Positions 1 through 7,515 are shown, counted from the first letter of the stretch. The stretch is DNA of 51,150 nt from Streptomyces ficellus (GCF_030406405.1 NZ_JAUEPL010000052.1:1-51150); one strand, 5' to 3'. Notes: a model not told the origin generated them from the letters alone. Numbers and translations: made by a program.

Positions 1-2
1 AC

Positions 3-123
3 GAGCCCCTGCGCGTCGACCCCGCGATCGAGGCCCAGCAGGCGGAACGCCTGGCCAAGCTGCGCGCCGAACGCGACCAGGCGGCGGTCGACACGGCGCT
101 CGCCGAGCTGAAGAAGGCGGCCG
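3..123 (+). pseudogene. Methylmalonyl-CoA mutase large-subunit fragment (window-edge)
   Basis: Reading frame 3 starts EPLRVDPAIEAQQAERLAKL and continues through a lysine/glutamate/alanine helix ending near KKAAEG. This resembles the linker just before the C-terminal region of the catalytic subunit of methylmalonyl-CoA or related acyl-CoA mutases (the family usually continues with NVLYPMKDALRA). That continuation is absent: after about base 123 the frame turns into Pro/Arg/Gly-rich sequence without family resemblance, and the opposite strand becomes dnaX. The match is from memory of the family, not a search. It may be a gene remnant left by a rearrangement or an artificial join at the end of an assembled sequence. 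The mutase isomerises acyl-CoA esters with adenosylcobalamin, but this piece holds no catalytic residues. Confidence 0.55.
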
Positions 124-1488
124 AGGGGCCGGCCCAGGGGGCGCCGGAACGGGCTCGGCCTCCGGCCCCGGGCCGGCCCCGGGCCCTCGTACCGCAGCAC
201 GAGCGGCGGCGGGCCCACCACCCGGCGCAACCGGCGGCGCGGCCGGACCCTGGCCATGAGCCTCGGGCCCGGGTGCGTACCCCATGGCAGGCCCCGGCCC
301 CGTGGCCTGGAAGACGGCGCCCTGAACCGCGCTGCCCCGCTCCAGCCGGTCCAGCCGGGCGAGCAGCGACCGCTCGTCGGCGAACGCGGCGGGCAGCAGC
401 ACACGCGCGCAGATCAGCTCCAGCTGCAACCGCGGCGAGGTCGCCCCGCGCATCTCGGTCAGCCCGGTGTTCACGATGTCAGCCGCGCGGCTGAGCTCGG
501 CGGCGCCGAACACCGACGCCTGGGCCTGCATCCGCTCGACCACGTCGGCGGGCGCGTCGATGAGCCCCTTCGCGGCGGCGTCCGGCACGGCGGCCAGGAT
601 CACCAGGTCACGCAGCCGCTCCAGCAGGTCGGCCACGAACCGCCGCGGGTCGTTGCCGCCCTCGATGACCCGGTCGACCACCTCGAACGCGGCGGCCCCG
701 TCCCCGGCGGCGAAGGCGTCCACCACCGAATCGAGCAGGGACCCGTCCGTATACCCGAGGAGCGACGTGGCCATGGCGTACGTCACACCGTCCTCGGCGG
801 CACCGGCCAGCAGCTGGTCCATGACGGACATCGAGTCACGCACCGATCCGCCACCCGCCCGCACCACCAGCGGCAGCACGCCGTCCTCGACCGGGATCTG
901 CTCCTTGCCGCACACCTCGGCCAGGTACTCCCGCAGGGTCCCCGGCGGGACCAAGCGGAAGGGATAGTGGTGCGTACGCGACCGGATGGTCCCGATGACC
1001 TTCTCGGGCTCGGTCGTCGCGAAGATGAATTTGAGGTGCTCCGGCGGCTCCTCGACCACCTTCAGCAGGGCGTTGAAGCCCGCCGAGGTGACCATGTGCG
1101 CCTCGTCGATGATGTAGATCTTGTACCGGCTGCTCGCAGGCCCGAAGAAGGCCTTTTCCCGCAGGTCACGGGCGTCGTCCACACCACCGTGCGACGCGGC
1201 GTCGATCTCGATCACATCGATCGACCCCGGCCCGTTCCTGGCCAGGTCCCGGCACGACTGGCACTCCCCGCACGGCGTGGGCGTGGGCCCCTGCTCGCAG
1301 TTCAGGCAGCGGGCGAGAATCCGGGCACTGGTCGTCTTCCCGCACCCACGCGGCCCGCTGAAGAGGTACGCGTGATTGACCCGGTTGTTCCGCAGGGCCT
1401 GCTGCAACGGGTCGGTGACATGCTCCTGCCCGATGACCTCGGCGAAGGACTCGGGACGATAGCGGCGGTACAGCGCAAGGGACGACAC
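124..1488 (-). CDS. dnaX: DNA polymerase III subunit gamma/tau, N-terminal part (C-terminus missing)
   Basis: Clamp-loader ATPase of the replicative polymerase. From a GTG at 1488 the protein begins MSSLALYRRYRPESFAEVIG, the classic DnaX start. Next come the P-loop SGPRGCGKTTSAR (about residues 44-56), a zinc module with four cysteines (CLNCEQGPTPTPCGECQSC), the Walker B/DEAH-like IIDEAH, and the SRC-type arginine-finger region IRSRTHHYPFR. Domain III is complete, followed by a Gly/Pro/Ala-rich linker of the kind that precedes the tau tail. The frame stays open to base 1, but from about base 123 leftward it is only the antisense of mutase-like sequence. The true tau C-terminus is therefore not present. 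No ATG lies near the start; GTG is the supported choice. Confidence 0.9.
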
Positions 1489-1555
1489 CCTTACGACGAT
1501 ATCGGGCCCCACTGACAATCGACCCGGCCCACGGCCCGCTCCCCCAGGAACGCAA

Positions 1556-1648
1556 GCGCCCCCCACGCACCCGCCAGAGCCAACCTACCCTTGCTGCCTT
1601 CCGGCCCTGGGGGAGTTCAGTCAGATAGCGCCACGTGAGGGGCTCCGC
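1556..1648 (-). ncRNA. ffs: Signal recognition particle RNA (small, 4.5S-type)
   Basis: The - strand carries the universal SRP domain IV signature CAGGGCCGGAAGGCAGCAAG, with the GGAA tetraloop and the asymmetric AGCA bulge that bind Ffh. It is preceded by CUGACUGAACUCCCC, as in other Streptomyces SRP RNAs. The ends pair: CCCCUCACG near 1642 with the G-rich segment reading leftward to about 1559. The gene lies ~70 bp upstream of dnaX on the same strand, the usual actinobacterial arrangement. Exact ends are estimated from the closing helix. Confidence 0.9.
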
Positions 1649-1719
1649 CAAGGGTACCTGATCGCCGGGGTGCGAAACGAGTTCGCGAGCACTCCTCTCG
1701 GTCATGTAATGTTCCTGGC

Positions 1720-1804
1720 GGAGGATTCGCCTAGAGGCCTAGGGCGCACGCTTGGAAAGCGTGTTGGGGGCAACCCCTCACGAGTTCGAATCTCGTATCC
1801 TCCG
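1720..1804 (+). tRNA. tRNA-Ser(GGA)
   Basis: Acceptor arms GGAGGAT and ATCCTCC pair fully, with G73. The anticodon loop in CGCTTGGAAAGCG gives anticodon GGA. A long variable arm (class II, GGGGGCAACCCCTC) and the T-loop GTTCGAATC are present, and CCA is encoded at 1805-1807. The 3' half (from 1752) is duplicated at 7633-7687, so this gene is the integration target of the adjacent island and remains intact. Confidence 0.97.
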
Positions 1805-1806
1805 CC
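1752..1806 (+). repeat. att direct repeat, tRNA-proximal copy of the island
   Basis: The 55 bp from TTGGAAAGCG to CCTCCGCC are identical to 7633-7687 (offset 5881). The repeat starts in the anticodon stem-loop of tRNA-Ser(GGA) and runs through the 3' end, the usual crossover zone for tRNA-targeting tyrosine integrases. Confidence 0.93.
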
Positions 1807-1826
1807 AGTGCCTCACCGGGCACGAT

Positions 1827-1864
1827 GTCGAAGGGCCCCACCGCTCGCGGTGGGGCCCTTCGAC
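1827..1864 (+). terminator. Hairpin terminator after tRNA-Ser(GGA)
   Basis: A perfect 17-bp stem (GTCGAAGGGCCCCACCG and its complement) with loop CTCG lies 20 bp downstream of the tRNA. It lacks a strong T-run, as is common in Streptomyces. It probably ends the tRNA transcript and separates it from the convergent integrase gene. Confidence 0.75.
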
Positions 1865-1869
1865 GTTGT

Positions 1870-1889
1870 CCGTCTCAGTTTCCGTCTCA
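1870..1889 (+). repeat. Arm-type integrase repeat, left end (two CCGTCTCA units)
   Basis: CCGTCTCAGTTTCCGTCTCA consists of two CCGTCTCA octamers separated by GTTT. The identical 20-mer occurs at 7496-7515 near the other end of the island, and a single octamer lies at 2104-2111 inside the integrase gene. The position beside each att repeat suggests arm-binding sites for the N-terminal domain of the integrase. The second octamer overlaps the integrase stop codon (1887-1889). Confidence 0.7.
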
Positions 1890-2949
1890 GTCGGTTTTTT
1901 CCTCGGAGCCGGACGGCATCCAGAGCGCGTCGCCGACCTGCTGGGCGACCTTCCGGAGCATGACTCCCGTCACATGCATGTAGCGGGCGCGCATACGGGC
2001 CGCTCCCCCGGGCTCCCAACCCATGATCGAGTCGATCACGACGTCCGGGACACCGGGGATCAGAAGCACGGTCGCAGCGGTGTGGCGGGCGTCATGGAGG
2101 CGGCCGTCTCAGACGCCGGCGTCCCGAAGCAGCCGCTTCCAGACGTGGAAGTCGGTGTTCGGACTCAGCGGCCCGCCGGTGGGCGAGGCAAAGACGTACC
2201 CCTTCCCCTCCCAGTCGGCACCGGCCGCGATCCGCTCCCGCTCCTGGGCCTCCTGGTGCTGGCGGAGAATCTTGATCAGCGGATCGGGCAGGTCGATGGT
2301 GCGCCGCCCGGCCCGGGACTTGGTCGACTTGTGTTCGCGACGGGTCTGCTCCCGCTGGGGGCAGTAGCCCGCCTTCCGGCCGCAGGGGTTGGCACCGCAG
2401 CCGTGCGCGTACTTGGGGCGCAACCGATTCTTACGGATGCGGACGTACCCCGCGTCGAGGTCGACGTCCTCCCAGTGCAGCCCGAGCGCTTCTCCTTGCC
2501 GTAGGCCGAGGGCGAGGGCGACGACCCACCGCGCGCTGTTGCGGAGCTTGGCCGCCTCCACGAGCAGGCTCCGAACCTCCTCGATGGTGTACGGCTCGAT
2601 GTCCCCCTCTTCGAGCCGCGGAGCCTTGGCGATCTCCGCCACGTTGGTCGGGACGTGTCCGCGCCTTACCGCCTCACCGAGGGCGACCCGGATCGTCCGG
2701 TGGACGTGGTGGGCGGTGCCGGCGGAGCTCCCGGAGTCCTGCATCTTCCGGTAGAAGCGTTCCAGGTGCTCGGGCTCCAGGCGGTCGAGCTTGTGGGCGC
2801 CCAGGCCGGGCACCAAGTGCACGCGTACATCGACCTCGTAACCGTCGTACGTGTTCTCGGAGACGTACGGCTTGGCGATGTTCTCGACCCAGTGCTCAAG
2901 CCAGGCCTGGAGCGTCCAGCTCTGCCCCGGCTTCCTGAGCTTGGACGGC
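1887..2949 (-). pseudogene. Tyrosine integrase, disrupted by in-frame TGA and truncated at the 5' end
   Basis: Phage/AICE-type tyrosine recombinase remnant. The core-binding domain (WTLQAWLEHWVENIAKPYVS) is followed by box I with catalytic Arg (VVALALGLRQGEALGLHWED), a Cys-containing insert (CGANPCGRKAGYCPQ) and, after a TGA at 2109-2111, box II HDARHTAATVLL and the terminal Tyr region (YMHVTGVMLRK). The stop lies between the catalytic Arg and the His-x-x-Arg box in the same frame, so the product lacks the active site. Upstream of ~2950 the frame stops resembling an integrase and another frame encodes an ATPase N-terminus, so the 5' end is also lost. One base change (CGA to TGA) explains the stop. 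No recoding signal is apparent. Confidence 0.85.
2104..2111 (+). repeat. Third CCGTCTCA octamer, inside the integrase gene
   Basis: The octamer shared by both terminal arm repeats recurs here. On the integrase strand it reads TGAGACGG, and its first three bases are the in-frame TGA that breaks the gene. This may be chance or a genuine extra arm-like site. Confidence 0.4.
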
Positions 2950-3054
2950 ATGCTCGACCGGGCCGCGCTCAGTGAGCAGTGCGGTGACGAAGTGACGCGC
3001 ATGCCCCACCTCTTCGGGCAAGCCAGGGAAGGCACGGCACCACTTGGTGAACAT
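2896..3054 (-). pseudogene. Truncated anti-sigma-type ATP-binding protein (HATPase_c_2) N-terminus
   Basis: A clear ribosome binding site (GAGGAG, six bases before ATG 3054) opens a frame starting MFTKWCRAFPGLPEEVGHAR, which resembles the first strand and helix of Streptomyces RsbW-like ATPases. These normally continue with a VLLVSELVTNA-type N-box. Here the resemblance ends after ~35 residues, near 2950, where integrase-derived sequence begins, and the frame stops at 2896-2898 (52 aa). No ATP-binding motif remains. Its neighbour is an XRE/DUF5753 regulator on the same strand, the usual partner of these ATPases, which supports the assignment. A deletion probably joined this gene to the integrase. 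Confidence 0.6.
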
Positions 3055-3146
3055 GGGAACTCCTCAGTTCGTCTAGGGGGCTAGACAGCACGAGGCAGAG
3101 TATTCCCATAGCGACAGCCAGGCCAGGCATCTTAGGAATTATTCTT

Positions 3147-3998
3147 CTAAGGAGTGAGTCTGTCTCCCAAGTCGCGGAACTCCTTCATCATCCGCAACAC
3201 CAGCTCGCGTACCTCGTCACCGAAGACCGCAGCTCGCTCGAAGCGGGCGAACGTGTCCTCGTGTGCAGTGAGTTCAGCGGCGTCGCTCGTCAGCCGCTCA
3301 CCATCGAAGGTCTCCAGCACGACCGCCCGCCGATCGCACAACGTGAACCCGTGGCGAGGCAGCACCGGCACCGGCCGCCGCCATGGGATAACCCCGAGCC
3401 GTACGGTGCTCAGGCTCTCGACGGCCAGCAACCGATCGAGCTGGGCAAGCATCAACGCCGGGGTCCCCGGCCAGGTCCGCAACACGGCCTCCGTCAGCAC
3501 GAACACCGACTCCCGGCCCGGCTCGTACAGCACACTCTGCCGCTCCACACGAGCAGCGACAGCCCGACCGACCGCCTCAGGCGTCGAATTCGGCGCGCTC
3601 TCGAAGACGTGCCGGGCGTACTCCGCGCTTTGCAGCATGGCCGGCAGAACGACGCACTGGAAGGAACGCACCAGCTGTGCGGAGCGCACCTCTTCATCGA
3701 CGGTTGCGCCGAGCAGGGGTGCCGCATCGGCCAGCTGCTCGGAGCCCGAGGCAGCCTCCACTGCGGCCAGGAGGTCACGCACCTCACGAGTGGTCGACTC
3801 ATCGAGGCCGAGAGCGCGGGAGAGCCGGTCCAGGACGTCGGCGCTCGGGACCATGCGCCCGTTCTCGACCTTGGACACGGTTGGCTGTCCCACGCCGGCA
3901 CGCTTCGCCAGGACGGCACCCGTTAGACGAGCCTCAGCACGCAGACCACGAAGACGCGCCCCCAACGCCTTCATCTGCTCTCGCCGCTCACTCCCCAT
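3147..3998 (-). CDS. Helix-turn-helix transcriptional regulator, XRE with DUF5753
   Basis: 283 aa from ATG 3998 (MGSERREQMKALGARLRGLR). Residues ~10-65 form an XRE helix-turn-helix (LAKRAGVGQPTVSKVENGR). The remainder is the DUF5753 ligand-like domain with the typical QLVRSFQCVVLPAMLQSAEYA and LYEPGRESVFVLTEAVL segments. The family includes Streptomyces developmental and antibiotic regulators of the WhiJ type, usually encoded beside a small DUF397 protein or an RsbW-like ATPase. Here the ATPase is truncated and no DUF397 gene is seen, so the circuit is incomplete. An upstream in-frame extension to 4112 is possible but runs into the structured repeat and lacks coding character. Confidence 0.9.
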   Translation of the reverse strand: MGSERREQMKALGARLRGLRAEARLTGAVLAKRAGVGQPTVSKVENGRMVPSADVLDRLSRALGLDESTTREVRDLLAAVEAASGSEQLADAAPLLGATVDEEVRSAQLVRSFQCVVLPAMLQSAEYARHVFESAPNSTPEAVGRAVAARVERQSVLYEPGRESVFVLTEAVLRTWPGTPALMLAQLDRLLAVESLSTVRLGVIPWRRPVPVLPRHGFTLCDRRAVVLETFDGERLTSDAAELTAHEDTFARFERAAVFGDEVRELVLRMMKEFRDLGDRLTP

Positions 3999-4079
3999 GG
4001 TCAGGGTTCTACACCACGGGGCGGCACGGCCAATGCGCGCGAGGAGCGATGACTGCCAACAGCCCGAGCATGATTCAAT

Positions 4080-4416
4080 TTTCTCTACTGGTTCAAGGCA
4101 TCCGCCGCGCACAGCGCGGCGCGCGCGGCCCGTCGTCCGGGCCGACGCTCCTGTCTCCGCCCCGCTCCGGCCCGGCCGCCGGCCGCACGCCTCTGGCTGT
4201 GGGTTGCTGAGGGAAAACCCGCTGTGGCTGGGGCGGTCGGCTCCACGGCTTTAGCCACCTCCCCGGTCCGGGTCCCGCGCCGAGCAAGACCAGGGGGCCA
4301 CTCGTGCTCATTACGGGCAGGTCCAAAGCCTGCCCGAGTTGCCAACCAGCGTACGGCCCCCTGACCATGCTCGGCCCCAGACCGGGCAGGCCACCGGCCA
4401 AACCCGCTCCACCGAC
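4080..4416 (-). repeat. Structured ~337-bp element, copy A
   Basis: On the - strand this is nearly identical to 38357-38695 on the + strand, which lies inside the AICE. The two copies agree almost base for base except for a ~25-bp variable patch (4192-4216) and scattered changes. The conserved part folds on itself: the GCCGAGCA...AGGGGGCC arm pairs with GGCCCCCT...TGCTCGGC, CCCGGTC pairs with GACCGGG outside it, and CGGGCAGG/CCTGCCCG forms an inner hairpin. The 3' part contains a CGCCGCGC/GCGCGGCG hairpin. ORFs exist in several frames, but none keeps its reading frame and C-terminus between copies. It could be a structured RNA or a replication/transfer site; no known family was recognised. 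Confidence 0.8.
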
Positions 4417-4485
4417 CTAGTTGGACGCTGAGGGCTAGCTCATTTCTCCCCGGCGGTAAGGCGGTCAGTATCTCCAATCTCGACC

Positions 4486-5007
4486 TTAATCAACGATTCT
4501 CACCGGTTCGTTATTATTCGTAGTGGTTCCGTCATGGTCAGCGACATCGATGAGGAGGCGAAATAGCCAAATCAACCGCACTGACCGTAAGAGCCCCAGA
4601 AAAAGCAAAAAGCCAACCAGCCACCCCGGCCACCCGACCGTCTTACCCGTGTCACCCAACATGACCGCTAGCAAACCAGCAGAAACAGCGGTCATCGACG
4701 TTAGAATGCTCACCCAATTGCGTCGAAGACTTTCACCGAAGCGCGCGCGCAAAAACGTCATCCGGCGCCCCGAACTGGTCGCATACTGGCTAATGGCAGC
4801 CGTACCGAATCCGCCAATAATCGCCGCAACAGAGGCGACCGTCGCATAAACGCTCATCCGCTGATCGAGAGAGTGCCCGCTGAGAACATGACCGTGCTGC
4901 CAGAACCCAAGCACGGATACACAAAGCGCAGCAGCTAACCAATCCACGGAAGGATGCTCGCTCCACAGATTATGGACTTTACGAGTAGCTTGACCCCAGC
5001 TAGCCAT
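4486..5007 (-). CDS. Four-helix membrane protein of unknown function
   Basis: 173 aa from ATG 5007, preceded by AAGGGGG at good spacing (GTG 5010 is also possible). Four hydrophobic segments are visible: LAAALCVSVLGFW, YATVASVAAIIGGFGTAAI, ILTSMTAVSAGLLAVM and LVGFLLFLGLLRSVRLIWLF. A basic cytoplasmic stretch (SSGRRMTFLRARFGESLRR) lies between helices 2 and 3. The gene follows the 318-aa gene by 26 bp on the same strand, so they are likely one operon. Both have lower G+C and weaker GC3 bias than the chromosome around them, indicating recent acquisition. The family was not recognised. A membrane partner beside a soluble protein in an island resembles the layout of many phage-defence or stress modules, but that is only an analogy. 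Confidence 0.75.
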   Translation of the reverse strand: MASWGQATRKVHNLWSEHPSVDWLAAALCVSVLGFWQHGHVLSGHSLDQRMSVYATVASVAAIIGGFGTAAISQYATSSGRRMTFLRARFGESLRRNWVSILTSMTAVSAGLLAVMLGDTGKTVGWPGWLVGFLLFLGLLRSVRLIWLFRLLIDVADHDGTTTNNNEPVRIVD

Positions 5008-5033
5008 CACTGCCCCCTTCGGCTACTGGGAGC

Positions 5034-5990
5034 CTAGGGCATGGGTCTGACAGCATCCCTGAGCTCGCCGTCGTGGGCCTCGGCCACGTCGAGCACCGCC
5101 TGCACGGCCGCCTCATACCAAGGGGCTTGCCCTTCACTCCGACGCAGAAACACCGGCTTTTGTGCCGTGATGTGGTCAGACACGAAGTTGATTTGATCCT
5201 CTATCAACGACCCGTCTGAAGCGGACAAAATCACATGGGCGATCGCCCTGTCTACCGCACCATCCGGACCGACCAAACTGCCAAAATCGGAAATGAAGTG
5301 TTGGACGTCCTCACGGAGTCGCCTCTCCCCGCGCGAACGAGACGTATCCCTCCCAAAACCTCGCCGTTTCGGGATCTTCATGGTGAGAGTGATCAACGCG
5401 TCAGGGTTTCGCTTATGCGCTTGCCGCGCAAAGTCTCCCAACCCATCAGCATCCGAGGGAAACATCATCTGACCCGGACGCAACCGCATCTCGAAAAGGT
5501 TCACCGCTTCAGCGCTATTTAACTTGTCCCACGCCTTCTTCCCCACCAAGGGCATGACAGCCAACTCTTCATGAATCACATTCATGCTATTCAGCCAGCG
5601 CTGCAAGGCTGTCGGCCGAGGCGCAGAGGCGCTGCCCTGAATTACCCCAATCACGTTACCGAAAGGAAGAAAGCAAATAATCGTGGTGTCAACCACGCTG
5701 CGATTATCACCGAGCCTAAGGTCAGAAATTCGATTACGCTCCCAATCGATCTGCTGAATGTCACCGTCTCGCAGCCTCGCTAGGACGAGATGTTCGCGAC
5801 CTTGCACCGAAATCGGATCACCCACGTAAACATCAGCACCATGCACATACCGACGCTGGCGCATTTCGATGTTCCCAAGGTTTCTCAAAACTTTAGGCCA
5901 ATCAAGGTGCGGAAACCTGGGGTCACCGGCCTCTTTTGGCCTGACGATTTCATAGAATGCAACAGTCTTCTTTCGCCCCGCAGTGGCCAA
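5034..5990 (-). CDS. Uncharacterised 318-aa protein (DUF6731-like), first gene of low-GC pair
   Basis: 318 aa from a TTG at 5990 (MATAGRKKTVAFYEIVRPKE); no in-frame ATG lies nearby. It appears soluble and mixed alpha/beta, with an N-terminal strand pattern (AFYEIVRP), a beta-rich centre (VVDTTIICFLPFGNVIGVIQ) and a C-terminal region with an alternating charged/hydrophobic helix (EAAVQAVLDVAEAHDGELRD). There is no transmembrane segment, nuclease motif or P-loop that I can see. It somewhat resembles the DUF6731 proteins of mobile regions, by recollection only. It is followed by the four-helix membrane protein in a likely two-gene operon. Base composition is lower in G+C than the neighbours. Confidence 0.75.
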   Translation of the reverse strand: MATAGRKKTVAFYEIVRPKEAGDPRFPHLDWPKVLRNLGNIEMRQRRYVHGADVYVGDPISVQGREHLVLARLRDGDIQQIDWERNRISDLRLGDNRSVVDTTIICFLPFGNVIGVIQGSASAPRPTALQRWLNSMNVIHEELAVMPLVGKKAWDKLNSAEAVNLFEMRLRPGQMMFPSDADGLGDFARQAHKRNPDALITLTMKIPKRRGFGRDTSRSRGERRLREDVQHFISDFGSLVGPDGAVDRAIAHVILSASDGSLIEDQINFVSDHITAQKPVFLRRSEGQAPWYEAAVQAVLDVAEAHDGELRDAVRPMP

Positions 5991-6838
5991 CCGAAGGCAC
6001 CCCCATGCGCATTGACGCTCCGTTAGGAACAGTATGACCTCGTTGCGGCCTGCCTGCTAGTGGATGGGGATCATCCTTAGAAGACCACCATCCAAGCGAT
6101 ATCGACCAAGCGTGCGATAACTACTGAGAGGCAATCAGCGCCCGGAGTCGGAGACCTGCACCCCAGAGCCTGCCGTTCACCCGATACTGAAGCTCAGTCG
6201 ACGAGACGGGCCATACCGATGTTGAGACGATGGGCGCAACGCCGTCATGCCAGGAGCCAGGCAGAGTACTGGGCAAGTGTCGCTCCGCTACTCGAACCCG
6301 GGGAACAGAAGATCGACAGCGTGCCGGCACGGAACCTGTAGGACGGACCTCGCGATGGCGTCCTCTTCCTCACGGACCGGACAGTCTATTGGGGTGCCTT
6401 CCTCGGGCAAGGGCGGCGCACCAAGCCGATGTTTGCTCAAGATCTTCAAGACTGCCGAGTGCACGCATAGGCGCGCAAGGGACGCTCGATTTGCAGTGAG
6501 TGGGGAGAACATCGGGACGTTCGCATCCTTCGCCCCAGTACCGGGCACAGGCGAGAGCTTTATACGGTTCTGCCGGAATTCGGCCGCGCCTTGGAAAGGA
6601 GCAAGGACGGCCCACCGGCTGCGGAGCCGTCCCCGAGCTGAGCCGGTGTGATGACAGCGTCCGATGGCCACGTGCCCGATGCGTGCCCGACACGTGGGCG
6701 AACCACGGTCAACTGTGGGTGCCGGGGCGTGCCCCTGGGCTGGCCCTGGCACCCGCTTCCGCTGGTCAGGCAGCGACCGGTCTTGGAAGCATCAGTGATT
6801 CCCAAGCTGAGCGCCCACCGCCTGGCCACGGAACCCCC
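5991..6838. other. Gene-poor stretch inside the island
   Basis: About 850 bp with many overlapping short ORFs in both directions and no frame with Streptomyces GC3 character, a good ribosome binding site or a recognisable motif. The 154-aa (-) and 134-aa (+) frames around 6250-6750 overlap each other and look like non-coding reading frames. The segment probably holds promoter sequence for the low-GC operon (right of 5990) and eroded DNA. Confidence 0.6.
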
Positions 6839-7441
6839 TCAGAGAAGGTCCCGCCAGAAGGGAACCGTAGCTCGCGGGTTCCAGCTCTCGTCGACGTCAC
6901 CTCGCGCCTCGTCGAACTCCTGGTGCATGTAGTCGACTAGGTCCAGGCCGTAATAGATGATGTCGGTCTGCCACATCGAGAGCACCGGGTGCCCGAAGCT
7001 TCCCCGGCCAGCGGGCAGGTATCGGTGGGCATACACAGGCACCAGCACTGGCGCCTCCGCCAGATGACACCGCGCTGTATTCAGTGCTGCCGTCCCGTCG
7101 GCTGGACGCTTGCCCCAGCCCTCGTACCAGAACCCGTTGTGTTCAACGCCGAGCAGAACACCTTCGACCGGCCAGGCGAGCTGTCGACGCAAGCTGTCCA
7201 GATCACCGCAGCGCCACTCCGGCCATGGCCTGGACCAGGTCTGCCCGTCCTCGGGAGGGACGTTGACGGGAAGGCCGACCGCGAGAAACGCTCGGTGATC
7301 GTCAGCGAACTCGAAGCCGTACTCGCGCTCGATGCGGGTGAACTCGGCGTCGGTCAGCCCCGGCTCGAACTCATACAGTCCTGTCTGCGCCAGGCGACGT
7401 GCGGCCTCCGCACCGAGGCGTACTCCCTCTCTGCTGATCAC
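6839..7441 (-). CDS. SMI1/KNR4 (SUKH)-like protein
   Basis: 200 aa starting MISREGVRLGAEAARRLAQT. The pattern LTDAEFTRIEREYGFEFADDHRAFL near residue 30 is typical of the start of SUKH-superfamily domains. The C-terminal half (WYEGWGKRP, VLVPVYAHRYLP, HPVLSMWQTDIIYYG) matches the longer Streptomyces SMI1/KNR4-type proteins. SUKH proteins often act as immunity proteins against contact-dependent or polymorphic toxins. No toxin is seen next to it, so it may be an orphan immunity gene. It is the last gene before the right att repeat, where accessory genes often sit. Confidence 0.7.
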   Translation of the reverse strand: MISREGVRLGAEAARRLAQTGLYEFEPGLTDAEFTRIEREYGFEFADDHRAFLAVGLPVNVPPEDGQTWSRPWPEWRCGDLDSLRRQLAWPVEGVLLGVEHNGFWYEGWGKRPADGTAALNTARCHLAEAPVLVPVYAHRYLPAGRGSFGHPVLSMWQTDIIYYGLDLVDYMHQEFDEARGDVDESWNPRATVPFWRDLL

Positions 7442-7495
7442 CGCCGCACGCTAGCGCCGACCGCAGCCCGCCGTCACCCGAGTTATGAGCGGGCT

Positions 7496-7515
7496 CCGTC
7501 TCAGTTTCCGTCTCA
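7496..7515 (+). repeat. Arm-type integrase repeat, right end
   Basis: Identical to the 20-bp CCGTCTCAGTTTCCGTCTCA at 1870-1889 and in the same orientation. It lies 118 bp inside the right att repeat, compared with 64 bp for the left copy. Two octamers spaced 12 bp apart fit binding of two integrase N-terminal domains. Confidence 0.7.

Noticed and set aside
256..1515. 419-aa + strand ORF across dnaX
   Set aside because: It is antisense to dnaX, which has all clamp-loader motifs; the + frame has no family resemblance.
2109..2111. Recoded TGA (selenocysteine or programmed readthrough) in the integrase
   Set aside because: The position is not catalytic, no recoding hairpin is obvious, and the gene is damaged at its 5' end too; plain nonsense mutation is simpler.
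4093..4401. 102-aa ORF in structured element copy A and its counterpart in copy B (38306-38584)
   Set aside because: Both share the middle part only because the DNA is nearly identical; starts and ends differ, copy B terminates ~40 codons earlier, and composition is not Streptomyces-coding-like.
6230..6752. 134-aa (+) and 154-aa (-) ORFs in the island gap
   Set aside because: They overlap each other, lack ribosome sites and GC3 bias, and match no family I know.
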